This document shows, one piece after another, positions 50,056-59,041 of a stretch of 64,000 nt of DNA. The position numbers and the translations under genes are program-made. The stretch's first letter is position 1, and each line of letters starts with the position of its first letter. The notes beneath the pieces are model-generated. The model was not told the DNA's origin. It was given only the letters and a program-made list of their open reading frames with translations, and did not search any database. This DNA is from Neobacillus niacini NBRC 15566 (GTDB lineage: Bacteria > Bacillota > Bacilli > Bacillales > Cytobacillaceae), in the NCBI RefSeq assembly GCF_001591505.1, contig NZ_BCVA01000026.1:18961-82960 (forward strand), written 5' to 3'.

Positions 50056-51642
50056 ATGAATCAACAAATACGTGACTTTAAAGAAAAGTACATAGATTTT
50101 TGGAATTCAGTCAGTAAAAAAAGAAGGTTTCTATTTATTGGTATTTTTATCGCCATCATTGTGGCTTTGTCTCTCTCTATCTTTTTTCTATCCAGATCTA
50201 CTTATGTCCCATTATTCACTACGGAGATGAGTCAAAAGGAAATTGGCGATATCAAAGCAGAACTAGATCAAGAAGGCTTTACCGATTATAAACTAGATCG
50301 TAATGGGACAACGATTTTGGTGCCAAAGGAAGATGTTGATCAATTATTAGTTTCATTGGCAGCCAAAGGTCTTCCCGAAACAGGTACTATCAGTTTTTTT
50401 GATATGACAAAGGATTTGCAATTCGGGGCCACGGACCGCCAGTTAGATGCAATGGAAAAAGAGGCGCTTCAAGGAGAGGTGGCTGATCTTCTGCGGCATG
50501 TTGAAGGAGTAAAAAATGCTGCTGTTGTAATCACAACCCCACAGGAAAGCTTGTTTGTCCAACCCGATGAGAAGGAGCAAGCCTCAGCCTCCGCAGTCAT
50601 TGAACTGGAGCCAGGATATCAATTGAAACCACAGGAAATTGAGGTTTTATATCATTTGGTTTCAAAAAGTGTGCCGAACCTGCCTAAAGAAAACATTGTG
50701 ATGACGGACCAGAGCGGGCAAGGATTGGGTCTGCCAGAACAATTGACGGGTGCATTAGATAATTATGAGCAGCAACGGAAGATTCAAAAGGATATTGAAG
50801 CAGATATTCAAAAAGACTTGCAGCAAATGCTTGGGACGGTTATTGGTCAAAACAAAGTTCTTGTTCAAGCCTTTGTACGTTTAAATTTTGATCAAGTGAA
50901 GAAGCGTGAGGATTTAGTACAACCAGCAGCCGAAAATGAAGGCATTGCTGTCAGTGTAGAGGAGATTTCGAAAAACTACAGTGGAAAAGATACGACTTCC
51001 GGTGTGGATGGAACGGGAGAAAGTGATATTGCCGGATATGCAGGTACAAATCCATCTCAAGAAAACACTTCAGAAGAAGTAGAAAAACGTGTGAACTATG
51101 AAGTCAATCGTATCACAAATGAAATTGTACAAAGTCCATATAAAATTGAAGATTTGACGATCAATGTCGGTGTTGAACCGCCAAATCCGGAGAATCCTGC
51201 ATCCTTAACACAGGAAACAAAGGATAGTATTCAACAAATTCTTTCAAATGTAGTTCGAACCGCACTAAGCTCAAATGACGCTTTAACCGATCAAGATGTC
51301 CAATCACGAATTACCGTATTCTCTCAGGAATTTAACGGAAAAGCAGAAATGCCGAAACTGGAGGAAGAAGCAAGTATCCTTCCAGCATGGGCTTGGTGGA
51401 AGTATGCTCTTATTGGTGCAGGTGGATTGGTTTTATTCATTGTTCTAATCGCTTTATTGCGCCGGAGAAAATCAAAAGAGGAAGAGGACGATCCCTTTCC
51501 TGTGTTTCAAGAAGCACCGGTTAAGACTGTTGAGTTGAAGGAAGATGAAAAAGTGGCCATTAAAAAACAAGTCGAACAAATGGCAATGCAACAGCCTGAA
51601 GAATTTGTGGGACTGATGCGAAATTGGCTTTCAAGGGATTAG
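50056..51642 (+). CDS. fliF: Flagellar MS-ring protein FliF
   Basis: A 528-residue protein with two membrane helices (about 23-45 and 448-468) and YscJ-type ring-building domains between (LVSLAAKGLPETGTISFFD; VEGVKNAAVVITTPQESLF; SKNYSGKD). The C-terminal FliG-binding tail (QPEEFVGLMRNWLSRD) is intact. ATG 50056 with GGAG 5 bases upstream. Confidence 0.95.
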   Translation: MNQQIRDFKEKYIDFWNSVSKKRRFLFIGIFIAIIVALSLSIFFLSRSTYVPLFTTEMSQKEIGDIKAELDQEGFTDYKLDRNGTTILVPKEDVDQLLVSLAAKGLPETGTISFFDMTKDLQFGATDRQLDAMEKEALQGEVADLLRHVEGVKNAAVVITTPQESLFVQPDEKEQASASAVIELEPGYQLKPQEIEVLYHLVSKSVPNLPKENIVMTDQSGQGLGLPEQLTGALDNYEQQRKIQKDIEADIQKDLQQMLGTVIGQNKVLVQAFVRLNFDQVKKREDLVQPAAENEGIAVSVEEISKNYSGKDTTSGVDGTGESDIAGYAGTNPSQENTSEEVEKRVNYEVNRITNEIVQSPYKIEDLTINVGVEPPNPENPASLTQETKDSIQQILSNVVRTALSSNDALTDQDVQSRITVFSQEFNGKAEMPKLEEEASILPAWAWWKYALIGAGGLVLFIVLIALLRRRKSKEEEDDPFPVFQEAPVKTVELKEDEKVAIKKQVEQMAMQQPEEFVGLMRNWLSRD

Positions 51643-51660
51643 GGTTAAGGGAGCGATTAA

Positions 51661-52662
51661 ATGGAACAGTATACAAACACTCAAAAGGCAGCAATATTAT
51701 TGCTTTCGGTCGGACCCGATGTCTCTGCGGGAATCATGAAACATTTAAAAGAAAGTGAAATAGAAAGTATCACTAAGGAAATTACCGAATTGCGCAGGGT
51801 TACCTCTGATGTAAAAGAGAGAGTAATAAGGGAATTCCATCAACTGGCCGTTGACTCCAATATCGTTTCGTATGGGGGAATTGATACAGCAACCGAATTA
51901 TTAAAACGTACTTTTGGACCGGATAAAGCTGCAGGTTTTCTTAAACGGATGGGCAATCGGACGAATAACAGACCGTTTCAGTTTATCCAGCAGGTCGAGC
52001 AATCACAAATCTTTCATTTACTCCAATATGAAAATGCTCAAACCGTTGCGCTGGTTTTATCCTACTTAGATGCAGAAAAGGCAGCAGCAACACTTTCCGT
52101 CTTTCCGCCAGAGAGACAAATTGAAATTGCCAAGCGGATTGCTATGATGGATACCGCCTCGCCAGAGATTATCCATCAAGTAGAACAGGTTTTACAAGAA
52201 AAATTAACGATGACAAGCTCCCAGAAGCATGAAGTACAAAAAGGGATTGATAGTATTGTCAGTATTCTAAGCAGTGTAGACCGCGGAACGGAAAAAAATA
52301 TTCTTGAAACATTGGAAAACGAGGACCCTGAATTAGCCAATGAAATTAAACAACGAATGTTTGTGTTTGATGATATTGCGTATCTCGATAATCGCTCGAT
52401 TCAGCGAGTGTTAATGGATGTTCAAAATCAGGACCTCTATCTGGCGCTAAGAATGACCACCCAAGGAGTAAAAGATGCGATTTACCGGAACATTTCAAAA
52501 CGTCGTGAAGAGGGACTTGAAGAACTATTGAACGCAAACGAGCAAGTTCGTGTGAAAGATGTAGAGGATGCACAGGGCAGAATTGTAACGGTCATTCGTA
52601 AATTAGAGGAAGACGGTGTCATCATCATTTCTCGAAATGGGGAAGAGAATCGTGTCATCTAG
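51661..52662 (+). CDS. fliG: Flagellar motor switch protein FliG
   Basis: A 333-residue protein with N-, middle (EHPQ-like region altered to EQSQIFHLLQYENAQTVALVLSYL) and C-terminal domains (ELANEIKQRMFVFDDIAYLDNRSIQRVLMDVQNQDLYLALR), carrying the charged torque helix that contacts MotA. It overlaps fliH by 11 bases. Confidence 0.95.
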   Translation: MEQYTNTQKAAILLLSVGPDVSAGIMKHLKESEIESITKEITELRRVTSDVKERVIREFHQLAVDSNIVSYGGIDTATELLKRTFGPDKAAGFLKRMGNRTNNRPFQFIQQVEQSQIFHLLQYENAQTVALVLSYLDAEKAAATLSVFPPERQIEIAKRIAMMDTASPEIIHQVEQVLQEKLTMTSSQKHEVQKGIDSIVSILSSVDRGTEKNILETLENEDPELANEIKQRMFVFDDIAYLDNRSIQRVLMDVQNQDLYLALRMTTQGVKDAIYRNISKRREEGLEELLNANEQVRVKDVEDAQGRIVTVIRKLEEDGVIIISRNGEENRVI

Positions 52663-53398
52663 ACTGTTAAAATCATTTAACGTTGTCGCAAAAAATGAAC
52701 AAAAAGTTGTTGGTTTGCCCGCGCGAGATCCAATGCCTGGGGATGTAATGCCCAAACCGCCATTTGTGGAGCATCAGAAAGAACAATTGCTGTTGGAATT
52801 AGCGCAGCAAAAGGAACGCGCACAAGAAGAATTAAACGAGTGGCGAACAAGGGAAGAAGAAAGTTTTCGTGCACAGTTGGAAGAGGAAAAACGGCGCGGG
52901 TATGAAGAAGGTTATCAGCTGGGGATTGAGGACGGCGTTCAGCATGCGAAGGAGCAATATCAAATGCATCTGCAAAAGGCCGCTTACTTGTTAGAGGAAG
53001 CCTATCAAGAAAAAGCTTCAATTATTCAAGAAGCAGAACCGTTTGTCATTGAATTAACAATGGAAATTGCCAAAAAGGTTTTACAGCAGGAATTGAAAAT
53101 GCAGCCTGATAGCTTAATCCATATTATTAAACAAACACTAGCATCTGTTTACGAAACTGAGTCCATTTCAATCGGTGTCACTCCCGAAGATTTCTCATTT
53201 GTCCAAAGGCAAAGAGAACAATTGCTAGCCATGAACAACGGCCGGGTCGAGATCAAGGTTTTCCCTGATTATTCCATTGAACAGGGAGGATGCATTATTC
53301 GAACTTCCTCCGGTAGTGTCGACGCCAGAATTGATGTACAGCTAAGTGAGATCAAAAAAGTGCTGCTAGCTTATCAACAGGAGGATTCTCGTGAGTAA
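52652..53398 (+). CDS. fliH: Flagellar ATPase regulator FliH
   Basis: A 248-residue protein: a long Gln/Glu-rich coiled coil (about 40-135; with GYEEGYQLGIEDGVQHAKEQYQ containing GxxxG-type repeats) and a C-terminal V-ATPase-E-like domain. It binds FliI and holds it at the export gate. GTG 52652 is chosen (GGGGAAGAG upstream); longer in-frame starts at 52616 and 52637 are possible. Confidence 0.88.
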   Translation: MSSRLLKSFNVVAKNEQKVVGLPARDPMPGDVMPKPPFVEHQKEQLLLELAQQKERAQEELNEWRTREEESFRAQLEEEKRRGYEEGYQLGIEDGVQHAKEQYQMHLQKAAYLLEEAYQEKASIIQEAEPFVIELTMEIAKKVLQQELKMQPDSLIHIIKQTLASVYETESISIGVTPEDFSFVQRQREQLLAMNNGRVEIKVFPDYSIEQGGCIIRTSSGSVDARIDVQLSEIKKVLLAYQQEDSRE

Positions 53399-54719
53399 AT
53401 GGAATGTTAAACCCTATCTCGATTTGCTAGAAACCATCAATCCTATCAAAATGAACGGCAAGGTAACACAGGTAATTGGGTTAACAATAGAATCTCATGG
53501 ACCTGATGTGAAGTTGGGGGATATCTGTCATATCTTTTCCCCCCAGCAGCAGAAACCGATCAAAGCAGAAGTGGTTGGATTTCGCAATCATAAGGTGTTA
53601 TTGATGCCGCTTGGAGAACTTCAATCCATTGCACCTGGCTGCGATGTTGTATCAACGGGAAAACCGTTAACCGTTAAGGTAGGAATGGACCTTCTAGGTA
53701 AAGTGCTGGATGGGCTCGGCAATCCGATGGATGGAAGCACTCTGCCAGCCGGTCTCCTGGAGACGGGGACGGACAATCTTCCGCCCAATCCTTTAACCAG
53801 ACCGAGGATCACAGAGCCGTTGAGTGTAGGTGTTCGAACGATTGACGGGCTGTTAACAGTTGGAAAGGGACAAAGAGTAGGGGTCTTTGCCGGAAGCGGT
53901 GTTGGGAAAAGTACCCTTCTAGGTATGATTGCCAGGAACACTGAAGCGGATGTCAATGTCATCGGCTTAATTGGTGAGCGCGGCCGGGAAGTCTTGGATT
54001 TCATTGAGCGGGACTTAGGTGAGGAAGGGTTGAAAAAGTCCGTGGTTGTCGCAGCCACTTCTGATCAGCCGGCGCTGATTCGCATTAAGGGAGCGATGAT
54101 TGCGACTGCCATTGCGGAATTTTTCCGTGACCAAGGGATGAATGTTAATTTAATGCTCGATTCTGTCACGCGTTATGCAATGGCGCAAAGGGAAATCGGT
54201 TTGGCAATTGGTGAACCTCCGGCAACGAAAGGGTACACTCCCTCCGTATTTGCTTTGCTGCCGCGTTTATTGGAGAGAGCGGGAACAAATGCAAATGGCA
54301 GTATTACTGCCTTTTATACAGTATTGGTAGATGGCGACGATATGAATGAACCGATAGCCGATACGGTACGCGGGATCTTGGACGGTCATATTGTTTTAGA
54401 CCGGAACCTTGCTCGTAAAGGAGTTTATCCGGCGATAGATGTTTTATCGAGTGTAAGCAGGGTGATGAGTGAAATTGTGACGCGTGAACATTTACAAGCA
54501 GCGGAGATCCTAAAGCAGCATAAAAGTGTTTATCAAAATGCAGAGGATTTAATTCAAATTGGGGCTTATAAGAGGGGAACGGACCGGGAAATTGACCGGG
54601 CTGTGGATGTAAAAGAATGGATTGATCAATTTGTGAAGCAAGGGACAAATGAATCCCCATCGATAGATACAACCATTAATCAACTGCTAACTAAATTTGG
54701 GGAGGATGGACAACTGTGA
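53391..54719 (+). CDS. fliI: Flagellar export ATPase FliI
   Basis: A 442-residue F1-beta-like ATPase. Walker A is GVFAGSGVGKST (K173), and Walker B is the LMLDSVTRYA region. It powers substrate unfolding for flagellar export. It overlaps fliH by 8 bases and fliJ by 4. Confidence 0.96.
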   Translation: MSKWNVKPYLDLLETINPIKMNGKVTQVIGLTIESHGPDVKLGDICHIFSPQQQKPIKAEVVGFRNHKVLLMPLGELQSIAPGCDVVSTGKPLTVKVGMDLLGKVLDGLGNPMDGSTLPAGLLETGTDNLPPNPLTRPRITEPLSVGVRTIDGLLTVGKGQRVGVFAGSGVGKSTLLGMIARNTEADVNVIGLIGERGREVLDFIERDLGEEGLKKSVVVAATSDQPALIRIKGAMIATAIAEFFRDQGMNVNLMLDSVTRYAMAQREIGLAIGEPPATKGYTPSVFALLPRLLERAGTNANGSITAFYTVLVDGDDMNEPIADTVRGILDGHIVLDRNLARKGVYPAIDVLSSVSRVMSEIVTREHLQAAEILKQHKSVYQNAEDLIQIGAYKRGTDREIDRAVDVKEWIDQFVKQGTNESPSIDTTINQLLTKFGEDGQL

Positions 54720-55162
54720 CCTTTCATTTTCCATATATTCATATTTTAAACCTTAAAGAAAAGGAAAAAGAGCAAGCATTACTAGAGTTAGGGCAGATTG
54801 GGATGAAAAAGGAAGCAATTATGGGAGAGCTTCGGTCCTTGGAACAAAGAAGAACTCTTATTTTACAACAGACAGAAATAGGTAGTGGGACTGCTTCCAT
54901 TGCTGAAATTCAACAACGAAATGAGTATCTCACCTATTTAAACCAGCAGATATCTAAGTTAGAAGCGCAGATTGATTTGATTGATAAAGAAATGGCTGAT
55001 AAAAAAATAGATCTGTTAGATAAGCAAAAGGATGAAAAAACATGGAGTCATTTGCGGGATAAAGCGTTTGAGAAGTATGTTCAAAAACAGAAAAAAATCG
55101 AGCAGGATCTGATGGATGAAATGGCTGCGATCCGCCATTTTCATCAACGTCTATCCATGTAG
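54716..55162 (+). CDS. fliJ: Flagellar export chaperone FliJ
   Basis: A 148-residue coiled-coil protein, heptads over most of its length (HILNLKEKEKEQALLELGQI; LNQQISKLEAQIDLIDKEMADKKI; KAFEKYVQKQKKIEQDLMDEMAAIRHF). Place between fliI and the second fliN identifies it. Confidence 0.85.
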   Translation: MTFHFPYIHILNLKEKEKEQALLELGQIGMKKEAIMGELRSLEQRRTLILQQTEIGSGTASIAEIQQRNEYLTYLNQQISKLEAQIDLIDKEMADKKIDLLDKQKDEKTWSHLRDKAFEKYVQKQKKIEQDLMDEMAAIRHFHQRLSM

Positions 55163-55190
55163 AACCTTCTCTTGAAAGGAGCTGGCATAC

Positions 55191-55538
55191 GTGAAAGAAC
55201 AAAAGAGCGGATCCTTTGGAGCAGTTCAGTCCGTGCGGTTTTCCCCTCTTCCGGACCAGGTCCCTGCCGCTGCAGGAAAAAAACAAATACAGGTATTAAC
55301 GGATGTATCTCTTCAAGTCTCTTTTGAACTGGGGAGAACTAAAATGAGTGTCCGCGAAATTCTTCAGCTGCAAAAGGGTTCGGTTATTGGCTTAAATAAA
55401 TTAGCAGGAGAATATGTGGATGTGCTCGTTAATAAACATTCGGTTGCTGTCGGCGAGGTAGTGGTCATGGATGATAAATTTGCTATCCGGATTACAGATG
55501 TAATCTCTGATCAGGAAAAAGAGAAAAAAATTAAGTAA
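55191..55538 (+). CDS. Second FliN-type SpoA protein
   Basis: A 115-residue protein. The first 35 residues are unstructured (Ala/Pro/Gln); the rest is a single SpoA domain (LTDVSLQVSFELGRTKMSVREILQLQKGSVIGLNKLAGEYVDVLVNKHSVAVGEVVVMDDKFAIRITDVI). It lacks the N-terminal ALLG motif of the first FliN (47729). It sits where fliY and cheY lie in B. subtilis, between fliJ and fliO. It could be a second C-ring component or a specialised partner of FliH. Confidence 0.85.
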   Translation: MKEQKSGSFGAVQSVRFSPLPDQVPAAAGKKQIQVLTDVSLQVSFELGRTKMSVREILQLQKGSVIGLNKLAGEYVDVLVNKHSVAVGEVVVMDDKFAIRITDVISDQEKEKKIK

Positions 55539-56137
55539 TGAGGGACAGTCTAGTGTGTACATGGAAAAAATGGATAAGAATACTTACGATTAGTCTGCTA
55601 GTTTCTCTTTTCCCATTATCGGTCGCAGAAGCAAAAGAGGGAACGGTGTATGAACAATTCGAAAAGGAAACACCGGTAAATCAAACGGAAACAAAAGCAA
55701 GTCCCGAACCTGTCAAGGCTTCAGTGGTCCCTTATGCGTTAAAATTTATCGGATCTTTCCTATTAATCTTGTTGCTTCTTTTTATCGTACTAAAATATTT
55801 ATCTAAGAAAACAAAGATTTACGCTGGAGGGGGTCCGTTCCATGCAATAGGCGGGCATTCACTCGGTAACAACCGATCCATACAAATGGTGATGGTGGGG
55901 GATACCTTATACCTATTAGGAGTGGGAGAAGATGTGAATCTCATTCGAACCATCCCGCCGGGGGAAGAACAAAGAAGGATGCTTGAATCACTTGCGGACA
56001 AACCAATTGATTCGGTAACGAAATGGAGCAATCAACTTAAAAAGACCTCACAGGAAAAGTGGGATGAATTTCTCTTAAAGCAATTAAAAGAAGTAAAATC
56101 AGATTCTCATCAGCCAAATAAGGAGGAAAATCGATGA
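55538..56137 (+). CDS. fliO: Flagellar export protein FliO
   Basis: A 199-residue protein: a signal-like N-terminal helix (about 10-30), an acidic periplasmic-side stretch, a membrane helix (about 65-88) and a cytoplasmic FliO domain (IQMVMVGDTLYLLGVGEDVNLIRTI). It helps FliP assemble. The start overlaps the fliN2 stop (TAATG). Note that its partner FliP is interrupted. Confidence 0.88.
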   Translation: MRDSLVCTWKKWIRILTISLLVSLFPLSVAEAKEGTVYEQFEKETPVNQTETKASPEPVKASVVPYALKFIGSFLLILLLLFIVLKYLSKKTKIYAGGGPFHAIGGHSLGNNRSIQMVMVGDTLYLLGVGEDVNLIRTIPPGEEQRRMLESLADKPIDSVTKWSNQLKKTSQEKWDEFLLKQLKEVKSDSHQPNKEENR

Positions 56138-56886
56138 AGAAACCACTACTCCTCACCTTTTTACTCTTATTTGTAGGACAAGATTCTGTTTTTGCTGCAA
56201 TGGATATAACTTCCATGCCAGGGATTCATTTCGATATGGGAGGCTCAGAGGATGTCGAAGGGACAGCATTATCAATACAGTTAATCCTCCTCCTTACGAT
56301 TCTTTCGGTTGCACCCAGCATTCTATTATTAATGACGTCATTTACGAGGATTGCGATTGTTCTATCGTTTGTTCGGACTGCACTCGGCACACAGTAAATG
56401 CCTCCGACTCAAATCATCATGGGACTTAGTATCATTTTAACCTTTTTTGTTATGGGACCCACTTTTCAAGAAGTGAATCATCAGGCACTTCAGCCCTTTC
56501 TAGAAGGAAAGTTGAGTCAAGAAGATGCCTTGGATGAAGCAATTTCGCCTATGAAGGAATTTATGGCAAAGCAAACGCGTGAACGTGATTTACAGCTTTT
56601 TTTGGAATACAGAAACACGAAGAACATCAAATCGATTGAAGATATTCCACTAACGGCTTTGGTTCCGGCCTTTGCGATTAGTGAACTGAAAACAGCTTTC
56701 CAAATGGGCTTTTTAATCTTTATCCCATTTATTATTATCGACATGATTGTCGCCAGTGTTCTGATGGCAATGGGAATGATGATGGTGCCGCCTTCACTTA
56801 TTTCACTGCCGTTTAAAATTCTCCTGTTTATTTTAGTAGATGGATGGAACTTGGTCGTACAATCTTTGTTCGTAAGCTTTAAATAA
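56134..56886 (+). pseudogene. fliP: fliP, export-gate protein, interrupted by an in-frame TAA codon
   Basis: The frame encodes a FliP: signal peptide, first membrane segments and LLLMTSFTRIAIVLSFVRTALGTQ (87 residues). Then comes codon TAA at 56395-56397, followed at once by ATG 56398 and the rest: PPTQIIMGLSIILTFFVMGPTF, IPLTALVPAFAISELKTAFQMGFLIFIPF, SLPFKILLFILVDGW (162 residues). In B. subtilis FliP the junction reads TQQMPP; here the second Gln codon (CAA) has become TAA. Both halves keep frame and conserved residues. FliP is essential for flagellar export, so either the gene is broken, the stop is read through, the two halves are made separately (TAAATG re-initiation), or this is a base-call error. 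Overlaps fliO by 4 bases. Confidence 0.88.
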
Positions 56887-56897
56887 GGAGTAACGTT

Positions 56898-57167
56898 ATG
56901 ACACCAGACAGCATTATGGGGCTTGCGCAAAGCTCGATCTATTTAACCATCCTCGTTTTGGCCCCCGTTTTAGGTGTAGCCTTGGCGGTAGGATTAATAA
57001 TTAGTATTTTTCAAGCGATTACGCAGATCCAAGAACAGACACTAGCGTTTGCCCCAAAAATCATTGCTGTTTTTGTCAGTTTGTTGTTTTTTGGTCCTTG
57101 GATGCTCACTAAACTTGTCGATTACACGCGGGATATCTTATCAAATTTGACCCGTTTCATAGGGTAA
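56898..57167 (+). CDS. fliQ: Flagellar export gate protein FliQ
   Basis: An 89-residue protein with two membrane helices (LAQSSIYLTILVLAPVLGVALAVGLIISIFQAITQIQEQTLAF; PKIIAVFVSLLFFGPWML). It forms the FliPQR gate. AAGGAG upstream. Confidence 0.94.
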   Translation: MTPDSIMGLAQSSIYLTILVLAPVLGVALAVGLIISIFQAITQIQEQTLAFAPKIIAVFVSLLFFGPWMLTKLVDYTRDILSNLTRFIG

Positions 57168-57171
57168 TTCC

Positions 57172-57945
57172 ATGAGTATCTTAAATTTAGTTCCGATATT
57201 CTTGTTAGTGTTTGTTCGGTTAACAAGTTTCTTTGTCACCGCACCGTTATGGATGGAAAGGCAAATTCCCGCCCCATTTAAATGGGGGAGTGCTTTTTTT
57301 ATAAGTTTGCTAGTGGTTGGCTTGATTCAGCCTGAACAGATGATTGAGATGGATTCTACTTTTATTCTTCTTATTTTAAAAGAAGTCCTGGTAGGTCTAT
57401 GCTTAGGTTTTTTTACAAATCTGTTGTTGTATGCGGTTCAGCTTGCTGGTAGTTTTATTGACTTGCAGAGTGGTTTTGCAATGGCGACAATGTTTAATCC
57501 GCAAACCGGAATCCAAGAGAATCTTACAGGAAGATTCTTCTATATCATTGCGATTTTATTTTTTTTGTCCATAGACGGTCATCATCTTCTGATGCGCGGG
57601 GTGTTGGCCAGTTACCAGTGGATTCCAATTGATTCCTGGCTGCCTGGGGGTGTTTCGGAAAATCTCGTTCACTTATCGCTGTTGATTGTGAAGGACATGT
57701 TTTGGATTGCGCTATTAATTGCTGCCCCCGTAGTTACAACCATCTTTTTAGTGGATATTGCATTAGGAATCTTAGCCAAGACGGTACCGCAAATGAATCT
57801 ATTTGTAGTCGGAATCCCAATTAAAATGGCTGTTCACTTTATCGTTTTATTTGTATTTATTCCAGTCTTTTTAATGGTGATGGAAAAGTTGATTCAGACA
57901 ATGATTCACTCCTTCGAACAAATGTTAAAGATATTAGGAGCATAA
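57172..57945 (+). CDS. fliR: Flagellar export gate protein FliR
   Basis: A 257-residue protein with about six membrane segments (VFVRLTSFFVTAPLW at the start; NLFVVGIPIKMAVHFIVLFVFIPVFL near the end). It completes the FliPQR gate. Three bases separate it from flhB. Confidence 0.93.
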   Translation: MSILNLVPIFLLVFVRLTSFFVTAPLWMERQIPAPFKWGSAFFISLLVVGLIQPEQMIEMDSTFILLILKEVLVGLCLGFFTNLLLYAVQLAGSFIDLQSGFAMATMFNPQTGIQENLTGRFFYIIAILFFLSIDGHHLLMRGVLASYQWIPIDSWLPGGVSENLVHLSLLIVKDMFWIALLIAAPVVTTIFLVDIALGILAKTVPQMNLFVVGIPIKMAVHFIVLFVFIPVFLMVMEKLIQTMIHSFEQMLKILGA

Positions 57946-57948
57946 ACG

Positions 57949-59031
57949 ATGTACGTAAGATTAGATTTGCAGCTTTTTGCTGAAAAAACTGAAAAAGCCA
58001 CTCCGCAAAAAAAGAAAGAGGCAAGGAAAAAAGGACAAGTAGCCAAAAGTGCTGATTTATCAAATGCCATTGTCCTGTTATGTTCATTTTCTTTCTTGTC
58101 CTTCTATGGGGAGCAGATGGCCGAACGCTTCTTACATATGTATCGGCAAGGTTTCAGTGATTGGTTAGTGCTCGATATATCGGAACAATCGATATCGTTG
58201 TTATTCGTTACTCTTTTAAAGGATAGTGTGATCATTGCGGGTCCGATTATCTTGGCAGCTTGGCTAGGCAGCTTTGTCTCTGGATTAGCACAAGTTGGGT
58301 TTCTTGTTTCCACCGAAGCCATCAAAATGGATCTAAAAAAAATCAATCCAGTTGAAGGGGCAAAACGTCTTTTTTCACCACGAACCTTGGTAGAGTTGAT
58401 TAAGTCGATCCTAAAACTAGTGATCATTGTGACGGTAACAGCGATATTTCTTTGGCAGCAAAAAACGGTGCTGTTGAAAATGCCGCAAATGGAGCCGTTA
58501 AGAATGGTCTCGTTTCTTGGCTCCCTTACGGTGAAACTGGGGATGACAATTTCTGCCGTCTATCTCGTGATTGCAGTAGCGGATCTCTTTTATCAACGAT
58601 TTGATCATGCCAAGAATTTGCGGATGTCCAAACAAGATATTAAAGATGAACATAAAAAATCCGAAGGTGACCCATTAATTAAACATAAAATCAAAGAAAA
58701 ACAACGCCAAATCTCAAGTGCACGGATGATGCAGGAAATTCCGAAAGCACAAGTTGTGGTTACGAACCCAACGCATTTTGCGGTTGCCATCGCCTATGAG
58801 GCCGGCAAAACAAAGGTGCCGGTTGTGGTTGCTAAAGGTGCGGATTATTTGGCCCTAAAAATGAGGGAAGTGGCAAAGGAACACCGTGTGGTCATTATGG
58901 AAAATAAACCGTTAGCCAGAGCTTTATATGCAAGTGTAGAGATTGGTCAGGAAATTCCGGAAGACCTTTTTAAGGCAGTAGCAGAAGTGCTGGCTTATGT
59001 TTATAAAGTGAAAGGTACATTAAGCAAGTAG
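57949..59031 (+). CDS. flhB: Flagellar export specificity switch FlhB
   Basis: A 360-residue protein with the N-terminal LQLFAEKTEKATPQKKKEARKKGQVAKSADL segment, four membrane helices (about 30-210), and the C-terminal autocleavage motif NPTH (N273-H276 in VVTNPTHFAVAIAYE). Cleavage there switches export from hook to filament proteins. Confidence 0.96.
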   Translation: MYVRLDLQLFAEKTEKATPQKKKEARKKGQVAKSADLSNAIVLLCSFSFLSFYGEQMAERFLHMYRQGFSDWLVLDISEQSISLLFVTLLKDSVIIAGPIILAAWLGSFVSGLAQVGFLVSTEAIKMDLKKINPVEGAKRLFSPRTLVELIKSILKLVIIVTVTAIFLWQQKTVLLKMPQMEPLRMVSFLGSLTVKLGMTISAVYLVIAVADLFYQRFDHAKNLRMSKQDIKDEHKKSEGDPLIKHKIKEKQRQISSARMMQEIPKAQVVVTNPTHFAVAIAYEAGKTKVPVVVAKGADYLALKMREVAKEHRVVIMENKPLARALYASVEIGQEIPEDLFKAVAEVLAYVYKVKGTLSK

Positions 59032-59041
59032 AGGAGGTTGT

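Noticed and set aside
53621..54058. 145-codon minus-strand frame opposite fliI
   Set aside because: It lies entirely within a highly conserved ATPase gene, has no ribosome binding site, and shows the codon pattern of a shadow frame.
56398..56886. Independent gene for the second half of FliP
   Set aside because: Sequence is simply the continuation of FliP in the same frame after one stop codon and there is no ribosome binding site of its own; kept as part of the interrupted gene.
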